Source: Megalopta genalis
Taxonomy: Eukaryota > Arthropoda > Insecta > Hymenoptera > Halictidae
Direction: 5' to 3'
Assembly (NCBI RefSeq): GCF_051020955.1
Contig: NC_135026.1
Span: 4,688,501-4,752,500, forward strand
DNA: 64,000 nucleotides
A program made the translations under genes and the position numbers. Below the pieces are notes generated by a model, which saw only the letters and a program-made list of their open reading frames with translations, had not been told where the DNA came from and searched no databases. Shown one piece after another: positions 1 to 12,349 of this stretch; the first letter of the stretch is position 1, and the number at the start of each line of letters is the position of its first letter.

Positions 1-370
1 CAAAAGTGGAGCTCGATGGCCACCCGCTGATCGATAAAACGCCCCGGCGTGCCGGTGCACGCCGTACCAATTTTTCTTTTTCGCGCGAGCCTCGGCTACG
101 TGTTTTTCCGTCCGACGTGCCGCCGGCCGCGGGAACAATGATTTCGAGCCGGTGACGATTATCGGATTGCGATAAACAGCGCCGATAACGAGTCAGCGGC
201 ACTCGGCCGGTCCGCGAACCGCCGGCACAACGGATAATTGTTTCCGCGGAACGAGGGCACCGCGCGGAATCGCGCGCGATTTCCGCCTCGATTTTCTAGC
301 ACTTTTCGAAACGCTTCGACGACGCGCGACGCTACGGACTCGCCGATTGCACCGAAGTCGCACAGTTCTG
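1..370. other. CpG-rich unique DNA, no gene seen
   Basis: GC-rich sequence with many CG dinucleotides. Open frames on both strands look like composition shadows, since none has a recognisable motif or splice context. Confidence 0.5.
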
Positions 371-379
371 CCGCTCAAA

Positions 380-498
380 ATTTTTATACTATTATATTAA
401 TTAATATAATTAAATTATATAAATATAAATATATATAATAAATATAATAATATATATAAATATAAATATATACAATAAATATAATAATATATATAAAT

Positions 499-571
<73 letters not shown>

Positions 572-650
572 TATGTTATGATTACGTATATCAATTATAT
601 TATAATTATATATATTAATTATATTATTATATTAATTATTATATTTTCCG
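380..650. repeat. AT-rich simple DNA with (TA)n tract
   Basis: TAAATATAAATATA units flank an uninterrupted TA dinucleotide run at about 505-567, followed by ATTATATTA sequence. The tract is cruciform-prone and likely length-polymorphic. Confidence 0.9.
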
Positions 651-844
651 AGTTTTTTCCGAGCAGTCTACTCGCGACGACCTTGAGATTCTGAACGTCT
701 CTCAGGTTCAACAGATCGGAAGTATTCGAGAAGCTCGCGCGATCCGAATTCTTTGGGCTTTTTGAGCCCTTTGGGGCCCAGCCGGTTAAGATGGTCAAAA
801 TTGCTCTTAGAGGTTTTTTAACGACTGTTTTACCTTTCGATAAT

Positions 845-1440
845 TGATCAAGAAATACTTAAAATTCCAAATCTGTAATTTGCAGGGGTGGGGGGGGGGG
901 GTGGTAGTTGCAGGGTAAATTAAATTGCGCTCTTTTCCCCCTCATTTCCCCCCACCAGTGACGCTTTAAAATTTTGAAAAAATTGCTTGTTTCGATGTGA
1001 TAACGTTTAAAATTACTTAACCTATACTCGCGATAAATCCGACAAGTAGAAATTTTTTTCTCGCAGCAAAAACGTCGACAAATTCGGTTTCCATTTTTTT
1101 TTAACAATGACGCAATTCTACGAAAAATCTGAAAAAATCTAGCGTACTGCTTGAGACAGCATCTTATCAAGGAATTAATATCAAAAAAGCCTATATTTTT
1201 GTTTTCGAGAAATCTTCAATTTTCTGATTTTTTTTCTAGTTTCCCATTTTTTAAAACCATAGCTTGCTTCCGAAAAATCTGAACAAATTCTATAACACGC
1301 GGCTCGAGGTCCGAGGCAAGCCACATTTTTGTCAAAATTTTGAAAAGTTATCGAAGAGGGGAAATATGTGGAAATGCGCGCGATCTAATTTACTCTGTAA
1401 CTACCCTCACGGACGAGTCACAGGGTTGAAATTTTACACA
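845..1440. repeat. Diverged inverted repeat around a short spacer
   Basis: About 845-990 matches the reverse complement of about 1305-1440. Anchors are GTAGTTGCAGGGTAAATT at 903 against AATTTACTCTGTAACTAC near 1387, and AAAATTTTGAAAAA at about 967 against TTTTGTCAAAATTTTG near 1325. A poly-G run (12 G at 890-901) lies in the left arm. Between the arms, CGAAAAATCTGAA occurs twice in direct orientation (about 1119 and 1270). It could be an old foldback element or two opposed copies of a dispersed repeat. Confidence 0.5.
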
Positions 1441-1842
1441 GACGAGTTTCTCTCAGTCAGCTATCGAACGGTACAATAGTTGTTGAAAAACCTCCGAGGA
1501 CAAATCGGCTGGGCCCTTTCCCGGAGCCTGGGCCCCTTTTCTCGACCTCCGCAGCTCGCGCTCCGTCGAATACCAGAAATCGTGAGCCCAGTTGACTTTC
1601 AAACCGGCGAACTCCGAGGTATCGATTCTTCGCGCAACTTTGTGCAATCATCTCGCCGCCGGGGGCGTCCGCGAAGTTCGCCGCGGCGACACGCGCGAAA
1701 CTCGAAGCTGATCGATTCCCTGGTCGCGTCTTAGCTTAACCCTTTCACAGGCACCGTGAATTAGTAGCTTCACACCCACTTTTAGGGCGCGTTCGGACCT
1801 CTAGGATCAAATATTCCCAAGGTTGAAGTGTGCTGCTGTCTA
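1441..1842. other. Unique GC-rich spacer, no gene seen
   Basis: Mixed-composition sequence between the inverted repeat and the foldback element. Overlapping short ORFs on both strands have no recognisable features. Confidence 0.4.
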
Positions 1843-2172
1843 TATGCAAGGTGTCCCAAAATTATGGTACTTCCGGGAAATGAGATTACTGAGAAAAGGG
1901 GTTCCTGAGGTCATTCGAAGCAACTTTTTCCTTTGCGAAAATGTTCTATGAGGTTTCGTTCACGAGTTATTAACGAAACAACACTGACCAATGAGAGGCG
2001 AGCTCGGCCGCCTCCGCGCCAGCTGATCTCGTCTCCTATTGGTCACTGTTTTTCGTTAATAACTCGTAAACGACGCCTCGGAGAAAATTTTTCCAAAGGA
2101 AAAAGTTTTTCCGAACGACCTCAGGAACCCTTCGTTTCCCGGAAATAGCATAATTTTGGGACACCCTGCATA
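1843..2172. mobile_element. Foldback/MITE-like element, copy 1 (best preserved)
   Basis: Terminal inverted repeats: TATGCAAGGTGTCCCAAAAT at the left and, read in reverse complement, TATGCAGGGTGTCCCAAAAT at the right. The TA at both ends is consistent with a TA target-site duplication as in Tc1/mariner-type MITEs. Palindromy continues inward: ACTTTTTCCTTTGCGAAAAT at about 1923-1942 pairs with TTTTTCCAAAGGAAAAAGTT, and GTTCACGAGTTATTAACG pairs with CGTTAATAACTCGTAAAC. A CCAAT on the left (about 1989) and its complement ATTGG (about 2038) flank a GC-rich core. It has no coding capacity, so it would be non-autonomous. Confidence 0.8.
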
Positions 2173-2830
2173 GGTCCCAGCACCCCTAATTTTGAGGGGA
2201 GAAAGATTAAAAATAAAAGAAAAGTGAGTAACAGCTGTCTTGTTAATAAATATTTTAAGGTTGTTATAAATGATATTATTATAAATGATATTGTTATAAA
2301 TAATATTATTATACATGATATCGTTATAAATGATATTATTATAAATGATATTACTGTAATTGATATTACTAATAAAATTACGGTAAGTGAGTATTCCAAT
2401 TTTCTTCGAAAATTTATATCGTGCCCACGAAAGGGTTAACAAAGACACACGGCGCATCCCGGCGAAGCGCAGCGCGGCCAATAAGACGCGAGCTTCCTCG
2501 TCGCGCCAAACGAATCAATTTTCGGTCCCATTTCTCGCTCGTTAAACTAACAGAAACTCCACCATAAAAACAATCATCACGAATTTAACCGAAGCATGCG
2601 TTACGATAAAAACAACGGAGTTCCTATCAAACACATTCTCCTTATTATCACAAGAAAACAATACTCGTTAATTTCGTCGAGGTCCGCTGTCAAATCGATC
2701 GGACACACCCTTCGAAACAGTTCCGACAGCGTATCGGCCGATTTCGTAGCGCGATCTCCGCGAAGTCACGTCGCACAATTTCCTCGTCCCTTTTTTTTCT
2801 TTCAAACGAATCCAAACTTTTTGTAGCTGC
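2173..2830. other. Mostly unique spacer with a short ATAAATGATATT array
   Basis: About 2255-2375 consists of 12-base ATAAATGATATT-like units (also TAAATAATATTA, CATGATATCG), which leave both strands open. The remainder is unique with no gene seen. Confidence 0.6.
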
Positions 2831-4200
2831 GCGAAGGGCTCGTTCGCGTCCGTCGACGTCCCTAGACGGTGTTGGCCACGCGTTCTACGCGGCGTTCGGG
2901 CAAGACTTTGGTAATAATCGATGCCGGAGTCCCTAGGTGTCAGGAAAGGGCACAGGCGCATTGACCGGCCGAGGCTGCGCGCACGGTGCCGCCGTGTGCC
3001 CGGCGCGGAGCCGTCGCGTGCCCGGCACGGAGCCGGCGGCCAGCCGGCGCCGCGCGATCTCGCGATCCGCGGGCAACGCAACGCGACTCGGAGCGGAGCC
3101 CCGAAACGCGCGGAGAGCCGCCTCGTATCGAGCAGACTCTCCGCGGCGCGGCGAACCTCTCCCGTGCGGCGCGCGGTCGATAATCGCCGCCGGGAGAGAA
3201 ACGTCGCGCGAATATCGGTGCCGGAGCATTAATCGCACGTTAACGACGCGCGGAGGCCCGGAGGGGGGGGTAGGAACCGCGGGTCACGTGAACACGGTAC
3301 GCGAACACGCGTGAAGAATCGCCGGGTTCGCGTGCGGCCGACGCTTCCGCCGCGTCCGCTCCCGCGTAAATTTGAAAGCGACCGCACCGCACGACGGCCG
3401 GGAACCGGAAGAGGGGACCGTGATGCAGGGAACGATCGCGAGCGAGGACGCGGACGGCCTGCGGAGCCGCGGAGAGAAGCCCGAGGAGCACGCGATGGAG
3501 CGACGCGGAATCTGCTTAACCTAATTCGATTAAAAGCGCGGGGCTCGAAACTCGAACTGGCGCTCGGAACTGTGTCGATCGGCTGGAAAAACGGTGCACT
3601 TGGTACGGTGGGCCCGTCGGGGTCGGGGACTCGGGAATTCCGGCACGAGGGTGAACGAGGCCGAACGTTATCAGCGAACGGGACACGGTGCAAAGGCGTT
3701 GCCAGATCGCGGCGCGGTTAAATCCCCCCGCAGTAAACGCTCGGGTCTCGGGCACACTGGTCTAGCGAGAAGAATCTGAGAAAGCTTTTCGGTACTCACC
3801 TGTGTCGCGTGCGTGTACTACCCACTAGTTTGCCGGTGAAGCAGTGAGCCTCAGCCGAGGATCGCGAGGGTGTCACCCGGAGGGTTCGCCGGTCGATACG
3901 TCCGCGCTTGCGTCCTCCCCGGCGGCCCCCCCACCCAGGAGCGCGCCGGCGAGGCGAGCCGGCGACGTCGAAATGGGTGGAGGAGTGAGGGTAGCGAGGA
4001 ACGGACGAGCCCCAGTGTTTCCCGATATGCCTGGTCCCGGCCCGTGTTTGTACAGGCCGGCGTCGCTCGATGCCCGTCAAACACGGCTCCGCCTGCTGGC
4101 CGACTGAAGATGAAACGTCAGGCGAAGGAAAAATCGGATTCGCGAACCTGCCGGATGGAAACCAGTAGCATGAAACGAGCGGCTCCGCGGGGGTAGATGG
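2831..4200. promoter_or_regulatory. CpG-rich block, possible promoter or first exon of a minus-strand gene
   Basis: This is 1.4 kb of GC/CpG-dense DNA in AT-rich surroundings. On the minus strand ACACAG|GTGAGTACC at 3800/3799 is a perfect splice donor, and the sequence before it on that strand (about 4308 down to 3800) is open. This fits a 5' exon, perhaps mostly untranslated, of a gene reading leftwards out of the window. No downstream exon is visible, so this is suggestive only. Many overlapping ORFs here are composition shadows. Confidence 0.25.
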
Positions 4201-6140
4201 ACAGAGTTGCTGGGACAGATTGCCGGGAACGGATGGCTGAATTAAGTGGCTCAGAGCGACTGGGTAGATTGTGGAGTTCGAGCGGATAACTTGATAATAG
4301 GAAGACATGTTCCTAGCTGGACTGGGTTATGGGGCGGAATGGGTTGTATGAGTTGGGTGGGTTGCACCGGGTAGCTGGATCGAGTAGCTAAATCGGGCGT
4401 GTGAACCGGGTTGATAAATTGGGTAGCTAAATCGGGTAGCTAAATTGGGTAGCTAAATCGGGTAATTGAATGGATTATTTATTTATAGGCGGCGTATGTA
4501 GGGTAGCTGAATCAGAAAGCTAGATATAGGTAGTTGTATTATAGTAACTAAACATAGTAGCTGAGTTGAATAGCTGAGCAGAGTAGTTATGCCGAGAAGC
4601 TAAACATAGTAACTGTGCCAAGTAGTTCAATATAGTAGCTAACATAGGTAACTGAACAACGTAGCAGACCCAGGTTGCTAAATAAAGTAGCTAGGTCAAA
4701 TATTTAAATATAGTAGCTAAGGTAGATAGTGAAACAAAGTAGCAAAGCTAGGTTGATGAACAAGGTAGCTAGACCAAGTAGTTAAATATAGTAGCTAAGT
4801 TAGATAGCTGGACAGAGTCGCTAAGACAAGTGGCTACATATAGTAGCTGAACTAAGTAGCTAAGCAGAGTAGCCAAGCCAAATATTCAAATATAGTAGCT
4901 GTAACAAGTGGTTAAATATAGTAACTAAACCAAGTATTTAAATATAGTAGACTAGCCAAGCAGCTAAGCGAAGTAGTTAAATATAGTAGCTAAGTTATAT
5001 AGCTAAACAAAGTAGCAATACCAGGTTGCTAATCAAAGTAGCTAGGACAAACAGTTAAATGTAATAGTTAAGCTAGGTCGTGGAACAAAGTAGCACAGCT
5101 AGTTTCATGAACAAGGTAGCTAAGCGAAGTAGTTAAATATAGTAGCTAAGATAGATAGCTACACAAAGTAGCAATGGCAGGAAGATAAATAAAGTAGCTA
5201 AAACAAGTAGCTAAGCTAAGTAGTTAAATATAGTAACAAAGCTAGATAGCTAAACAAATTAGCAAATCCAGGTTGCATAACAAAGTAGCTAAGTTACTTA
5301 AATATAGTACTTAAGCCAAGCAGTTATACAATGTAGCTAAGCTAAGTAGGCAAATATAGTAACTCAGACAACTACTTAAGTATAGTAGTTAAGAAAAGTA
5401 GCTAAACAAAGTAGCAAATCCAGGTTTCTAAACAAAGTAGCTAAGCTAAGTAGTTACATATAGCATTTAGGCCAGGTAGCTAAACAAAGTAGATAGGCTA
5501 AGTAGTTAAATATGGTGGTTAAGTCAAGTATTTAAGTATAGTAGATAAGAAAGGTAACTAAACAATGTTGCAAAGCCAGGTTGCTAAACAAAATAGCCAA
5601 GCTAAGTAGTTAAATCTAGTAGATATGCCAAGTAGTTAAACAATGTAGCTAAGCTAAGTAGTTAAATCTAGTAGCTATGTCAAGTATTTAAGTATAGTAC
5701 TTAAGTTAGGTAGCTAAACAAAGTAGCAATGTCAGGTTTCTAAACAAAGTAGCTAAACTGAGTAGTTAAATATAGTATTTAAACCAAGTAGATAAACAAT
5801 GTAGCTAAGCTAAGTAGTGAAATATAGTAGTTGAGTCAAGTATTTAAGTGTAGTACTTAAGTTAGGTAGCTAAACAAAGTCGCAATGCCAGGTTTCTAAA
5901 CAAAAAGTAGCTAAACTAAGTAGTTAAATATAGTATTTAAGCCGAGTAGCTAAACAAAGTAGCTAAGCTAAGTAGTTGATTATAGTAGTTAATCTAAGTA
6001 GTTAAACATAGTAGTTGAGTCAAGTAGCTAATCAAAGTAGCTGCAGAAAGTAGCTATACAAAATAGCTAAACAAAGTAGCCAACCCAGGTAGCCAAACAG
6101 CATCGCAAAAACAAGAAGCTGTTTAGCTACAGCATCTGAA
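4200..6140. repeat. Degenerate GTAGCTAA minisatellite
   Basis: About 1.9 kb of 10-11-base units around AGTAGCTAAAC, often paired into units of about 20-22 bases (AAGTAGCTAA + GTAGTTAAATAT). The left end (4200-4500) uses a G-richer variant (GGGTAGCTAAATCG), while the main body uses AAACAAAGTAGC variants, so composition drifts along the array. No coding capacity is maintained. Confidence 0.92.
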
Positions 6141-8044
6141 CCAGGTAGAAGCAGCGAGTAGTTTTTCGACCGGCTCCCCACAAGTCCCGCTTTCTTGGTA
6201 CGAGCGGCAGCCGTCGGCCGCGTTGGCTGCCTCCACGCTTCCGCGATAGTGATTGCGGGGGCTCGTGTTGTTTTTTCGCGGCGCTACCCGGCGCACCACT
6301 CGAGCGGGTACACTCCAGCGAGCCGCGCATGAAAGAATTAATGCGACGACCCAGATACCGGCGTCGGCTTCCCCGCGTTGCTCCGTGCCGTGCTTTTGTG
6401 TCTATGGAAATCGTACTTTGAAATCTTTCGGGAGATGGTACATCCTCATTGTACGCTCCCCGATGAAAACTCGCGCAACGACCCGCCGCAGTGGGCGGGT
6501 AAGTCGCTTAGGGTGGTCTTCGATGACGGGGGACTGAAATTTTCTTGGTCTTCCTGGGCTCGGAGATTATGAAACGGCCGCGAGTTGAATACTCTTCTCT
6601 CTTTTTGCGAGCTGCGTCTGAATTTTCCTGCGCCAGTCCTACGCCTATGTAGGACAGTTGCGGCTGGGTTTCGTTACTCGGCGATGCACCAGCGAATATT
6701 TATTTACATTTATATTTAATAGAATATACAAGTGTCACTATTTTGCATAAATATCAATGTTATAATTAATTGTATTAATTACAATGAATCAAAGAATAAG
6801 GTTTGTATTTAAGGATCAAAATCTCGTCGATATTCAAACCGCTGCAAGTCCGTGAACAAAAATCGCACTGCGCTCCAGCCGGGCTTGTTTTAAAGGGCGA
6901 AACTTCTACTTCTGCATGCTTTGACTCGATTTTTTAAATCGTTCCTTTTTATTACAAATCCGAGGGGAAAAGTGTAGCTACTTTTATTCCTTCCCATAAG
7001 GAAGGACACGAATTCAAACGGCTCTACCCGTGTTCGATTATTTTTCCCGATGATTTTTTCAGCCGCGATCTGATAGAGGAAAGCCTGCTCTTCAAAACAA
7101 GCCCTAAAATATTGCCGTGCGATGGAAATATCACGGGTTGGGAACCGCGGCGCGGGACGCGTTCCGCGACGGAACAAAATCATCTCTTTTGTTCCAACGC
7201 CGCCGCCGCGTGGCACGCGCTATGGAAATCCGGCCGGACACAATAAGATTAATATATACAGCGATTAACGTTCCTCCATTATTCGCAGCTTTGCCGTAGG
7301 CGCGATTTTCCCCCGGTTTTTCTTTCCCGTTCCGCGCGACCCCGCGGTCTCGTACGGAGCCTCTCTGTTTTTTTCTGCCGGCGCGCGGCGGTTTCTCGTG
7401 GGAAACTGGGTCGCCGGCGACGCTTTTCCCCGGGAGAGAAGATCGCGGCGAAGGATGCACGAGCCGCGTCGAGTTCCATTGAGATTACGTGGCTCGGCTC
7501 TCTCGCGTCGCCTCGTACACGTCTCACGGCGTTCGTTACGCAAAATGTTATGAATCGCGCCGGTCGTCGACCGATTCCGCACGGCGGAATTCATTAAAGC
7601 GTCTTCCATTAAGTTTCGAGTCGGCTAAAAAAGAAAAAGAAAATTTTCGTCCGGTCGTCGCGACTTTAATTGCCGGCCGAGATTTTTCGATCGGCCGACC
7701 GCCACAATTTCGTGTAATTAAATTCATCGCGATCGATAAGGATCGTATAATTATTGGCCATCGTAAAGCCACATTCTTTCACCAATTAAATTTAACGTCC
7801 AAGGACTAGAGCCTCGTAATTACACGCCCCGCAATTAGTGTCGAATTTGAATGCATTAACAAATACGATTATAATAAGGGCGTTGACGCACGGCGTGCCC
7901 GTGAAGGGCTCGCTTGTAAAAATAGCAGCATCCGGTGTTGCAACGTTTTTCGAAATGTCTGTGATTTGTTCCATAATCGAGAATAATTTGATAATGATTC
8001 AATTTGAATTCGATAAGAATGCAATCGTAATCAACGGTAAGTTG
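6141..8044. other. Unique intergenic DNA, no gene seen
   Basis: Mixed GC-rich (6150-6560, 7130-7600) and AT-rich (6690-6800) unique sequence. 7640-7830 has repeated CGATCG and TTAATT motifs and could be a conserved non-coding element. Short ORFs overlap on both strands with no recognisable domain. Confidence 0.4.
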
Positions 8045-9560
8045 TTGATGATTATTGAATCATGAACAAAAATAATTCAATAATGATCAAGAATAATTCA
8101 AGAATAATGCAAGGATAAGTCAAGATTAATTCAAGAATAACTCAAGAATAATTCAAGATTCATTCAAGAATAGTTCGAAAATAGTTCAAGAATGATTCAA
8201 GAATGATTCAAGAATGATTTTTAAAAAATTCAAGAATAATACAAGAATTGTTCAAGAATAAGTGAAGAACAATTCAAGAATAATTGAAGAATAATTCAAG
8301 ATTTGTTCAAGAATGATTGAAGAATAATTCGAGAATTGTTCAAGAATAATTCAGTAATAATCAACAATAAAATCTTCATAATCGAGAATAATTCCAGAAT
8401 AATTCAATAATAATTAGTTATCATTTTAGAATAATTCAAGAATAATTCAATATTAGTTCTAGAATTATTCAAGAATAGTTCAAGAATGATTCAAGAATTG
8501 TTCACGAGTAATTTAAGAATGATTGAAGAATAATTCAAGAATTGTTCATGAGTAATTCAAGAATGATCGAAGAATAATTCAAGAATTGTTCAAGAATAAT
8601 TCAGTAATAATCAACTATAAAACCATCATAATCGAGAATAATTCAAGAATAATTCAATAATAATTCAATAATAATTAGTTGTCATTCTAGAATAATTCAA
8701 GAATAATTCAATAATAATTAGTTGTCATTCTAGAATAATTCAAGAATAATTCAAGAATAATTAAATATTAGTTCTATAATAATTCAAGAATATTGTTCAC
8801 GAGTAATTTAAGAATGATTCAAGAATAATTCAAAGATTGTCCAAGAATAATTCAGTAATAAGCAACAATAAAACCATAATAATTCAATAATAATTAGTAG
8901 TAAGTCAAGATTAGTTCAAGAATAATTCAATAATTATTCAATAATAATTAGTTGTGTTATTCTAGAATAATTCAAGAATAATTCAATAATAATTCAACAA
9001 TAATTAGTTCTCATTCTAGAATAATTCAAGAATAATTCAAGAATAATTCAATAATAATGCAATAATAACTATTTGTCATTCTAGAATAATTCAAGAATAA
9101 TTCAAGAATAATTCAATATTAGCTCTAGAATAATTCAATATTAGTTCTAGAATAATTCAAGAATAGTTCAAGATTGATTCAAGAATGATTCAAGAATTAC
9201 TTACGAGTAATTTAAGAATGATTCAAGAATAATTCGAGGATTGTTCAAGAGTTATTCAATAATAATTCAATAATAATTAGTGGTAAGTCAAGATTAGTTC
9301 AAGAATAATTCAAGAATAATTCAATAACAATCAATAATAATTCCACAATAATCAACAATAGTTCAATAGTCGTAAGCAACAATAATTCAATGATAATCAA
9401 GAATAATTCAATAATAATCAAGAAGAATTCAATAATAGTCCAAGTTGAATTCAATAATAATTCAAGTCGAATTCAATAATAATTCAAGTTGGATTCAATA
9501 ATAATTCAAGTTGAATTCAATAATAATTCAATAATAATCGACAATAACGCAATAACAGAA
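8045..9560. repeat. TTCAAGAATAA minisatellite
   Basis: About 1.5 kb of 11-12-base units (TTCAAGAATAAT, TTCAATAATAAT). A longer repeat unit is superimposed: segments containing TAGTTGTCATTCTAGAATAA recur several times between about 8410 and 9090. The last 150 bases use a TTCAAGTTGAATTCAATAAT variant. Stop-rich in all frames. Confidence 0.92.
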
Positions 9561-10364
9561 AAATAAGCGAGAAGGTATTGGACAAATCGTTACCCATTGA
9601 TTGAACAGCCTCGCGAAATAATGCAGTTCCAGCGATCTCGAATCCGCGAAAGAACGCGATCCGCCATTACGCGGATGTCGCGTAAGCACCAGCACACATC
9701 CGGTGTTTCAATAACTCCTGCGGAAAGGATCTATCGATGTATCATGATCTTGAATGGGCCGCACGTCATCCGTGAATGATCCTATAAGCCGGAGAGCCCG
9801 TTGTCTCGAACGGAACGGCATTGTCCGCATTGTGGCAAGTTAAGAGGCCCCGGCGACAATACCGCGCAGCGAGCACCGCGGCCATCGACGCGGCCGCCGC
9901 AATCTTCGTTCAATCAATAACCATTGAATCGTTTGTCTATCGCAATCTCGCAACAGTTGTTAACGTGCTGGGACACGTGCGACACATCCTAATAATCGCG
10001 TTTCCACCGTGCAGTCCGCGGAAACGGAAAAATCGTCGCTCGTAAAACCAACTTCGGGCAAATGTATGCGACGTTGCCGCTGTTACAGCGCGACGTTGCC
10101 GCGCGGAAATTGCAGATACGTCGGTTATAATTGAACTGTCCGTGCTGCGGCGAGCTTTGATGGTTTACGGGCAGATTGAAACGAAAAGAATATTGTAGCA
10201 ATTAAATATTGATATTTTATAGTGATCTGAGACTCGTTATTTTAATATGCGTAAATAATTTATGTATGGGAGTTAAATCATTTAAATGACAAAATGCTTC
10301 TTCAATAGCCGGATTTTTAGGTAAAAAATAATTGTCTGCGTTAACAAGTGGGAACAATGTTTAT
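9561..10364. other. Unique intergenic DNA, no gene seen
   Basis: GC-balanced unique sequence between two arrays. A pair of short direct repeats, GCGACGTTGCCGC, occurs at about 10068 and 10091. Confidence 0.4.
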
Positions 10365-10653
10365 AACGTATGCAATATTTTTACAATGTTTACAATATTT
10401 ACAACGTTTATAATGTTTACGACGTTTGCAATATTTACAATATTTACAACGTTTACAATATTTACTACATTTACAACATTTACAATATTTACAACGTTTA
10501 CAACGTTTACAACGTTTACAACGTTTACAACATTTACAATATTTACAATATTTACAACGTTTACAACGTTTACAATATTTACAACATTTACAACATTTAC
10601 AACATTTACAACGTTTACAATATTTACAACGTTTACAATATTTACAATGTTTC
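10365..10653. repeat. 9-bp TTTACAAYR minisatellite
   Basis: About 32 tandem 9-base units, mainly TTTACAACG, TTTACAATA and TTTACAACA. Because the period is a multiple of three, several frames on both strands stay open and produce repetitive peptides (YNIYNV..., TFTIFT...). These are artefacts of the repeat and not genes. Confidence 0.95.
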
Positions 10654-11362
10654 CAAGAAACAAATCATATCTTCCTCTCAACAAAAGAAAATTTAATGCA
10701 AAACTTTTGTTACACAATTACAGCTACCTAAATCACTCTAAAAATATAACAAGCCGAAAATGATAAAACGGCAGCTTAAAAGTCTTCATTCGTTCTTGTT
10801 GCTCGGTCGACCAACTTTTCCCGCAAACTTTCCGATGCTATTCACAGCACCCTGGTTGCTCAATAAGTTTAACGAATAACGTTTTTGCAACAGTGTTTGA
10901 AGCAGCAACTTCCCAGAACCAGTACCAGCCGCGGTCTAATTGACATAATTCCAGGCAGCGTAATCGTTACGAACTTCCGAAGCTTTAATCCTTAAAGCGG
11001 ATGAGCCGTCTTGCGAGTCGATACGTGCACCCTCCTACGCAGAACGATCCTCAGAAACCCGGAGACCCTGAGCCCCACCGTCGTTAACTCCTATACTAGG
11101 TTCAATCGATAGCGAAAACCGCGTTGGTGTATTTTCACGAAGCGTTTCTAGAAAACCGTGGATCCAGGCGAATTAGGGTCATCGTCCAGTGATCCGCGGC
11201 TTTAAACCATTACGAGGGTGCGTAGTGGAAGAAGATGACTTCGCAGCGGTCAAAAATCGATCGTTGCCGAATTATCAGCTGGAAAATAGGGTGGACATGT
11301 GAGCGAATGAACTGGCTATTCGGTATTGTAGTACTATTGAAATCGATAGGTCGTGGAGGATG
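10654..11362. other. Unique intergenic DNA, no gene seen
   Basis: Unique sequence of moderate GC between two short-period arrays. No motif recognised. Confidence 0.4.
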
Positions 11363-11740
11363 TAATTGAAGAATTGAAGAATTGAAGAATTGAAGAATTG
11401 AAGAATTGAAAAATTGAAAAATTGAAAAATTGAATAATTGAATAATTGAAGAATTGAGGAATTGAAGAATTGAGGAATTGAAGAATTGAAGAATTGAAGA
11501 ATTGCAGAATTGCAGAATTGAAGAATTGCAGAATTGCAGAATTGCAGAATTGCAGAATTGAAGAATTGAAGAATTGAAGAATTGAATGATTGAATGATTG
11601 AAAGATTGAATGATTGAATGATTGAATGATTGAAAGATTGAATGATTGAATGATTGAATGATTGAATGATTGAATGATTGAATGATTGAATAATTGAATG
11701 ATTGAATAACTGAATAATTGAATAATTGAATAATTGAATA
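11363..11740. repeat. 8-bp GAATTGAA minisatellite with variant blocks
   Basis: About 47 units of AATTGAAG type. Variants are segregated in blocks along the array: GAAGAATT, then GAAAAATT, GAATAATT, GAGGAATT, GCAGAATT and finally GAATGATT in the right half. Block structure implies local slippage or gene-conversion expansion of single variants. Long minus-strand ORFs (NHSIIQSF...) are repeat artefacts. Confidence 0.95.
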
Positions 11741-12349
11741 TAATACACAGCAGAAACTGAGTTATAGCTTTTTGTCCAGTTTTAAGTGCTTTCATTCCAC
11801 TGTCCCGTTGCAATGGATGCGCGATTATTATGTCTGAGATTCAATTCTCAAAGTTCAACATTTTGAAAATATAGTTTCCTACCCTTCAATCGATATCCAT
11901 CTCTCGTAATCCACAATATTAGCCACCCTAACAGCATTGAATTAATATTTTGCAAGAAACATGGCAATCTAAACATCGGCGAACGATTTTAAATAAATTA
12001 TTAAACCTCATAAACACGTGACCGGTTCCATAGAAAAGCTTAAACAATTACGAACGACAAATTCGTAATCTTTCAACAAACGGACAAGTTAATTATTTTC
12101 GAAACTTCCAACAATTTTTCAGACATTTTCAATGATCCGACAATGTTTTCCACAAAACGATTCCATCGAAATTCTAACAAGGTGCATTATCAGTGCATAA
12201 CATTTAACGTATCTCAACTTAAAATCTTGCAACGAACTATTTTCTACGAAAGCATGATCGAACCAAACGAATGTTAATACATTTTCGACGCGGCATATCG
12301 TAACGTTAAATCGACGAATAAAGCTCAAACCATTTCGGCCCCCAAGAGC
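11741..12349. other. AT-rich unique DNA upstream of the ZP promoter, no gene seen
   Basis: Moderately AT-rich unique sequence rich in AACGA/TTCGAA words. A small minus-strand ORF at 12119-12328 has no recognisable motif. Confidence 0.4.

Noticed and set aside
4200..9560. CRISPR-like reading of the regular arrays
   Set aside because: Units are directly tandem and degenerate with no unique spacers, and the genome is eukaryotic.
10332..10763. Four overlapping repetitive ORFs on both strands
   Set aside because: 9-base repeat keeps all frames open; no signal of selection for one frame.
11275..11813. Minus-strand ORFs of 157 and 159 codons with NHSIIQSF repeats
   Set aside because: They are translations of the 8-base GAATTGAA array in two frames; the 24-base frame cycle of an 8-base unit explains the peptide period.
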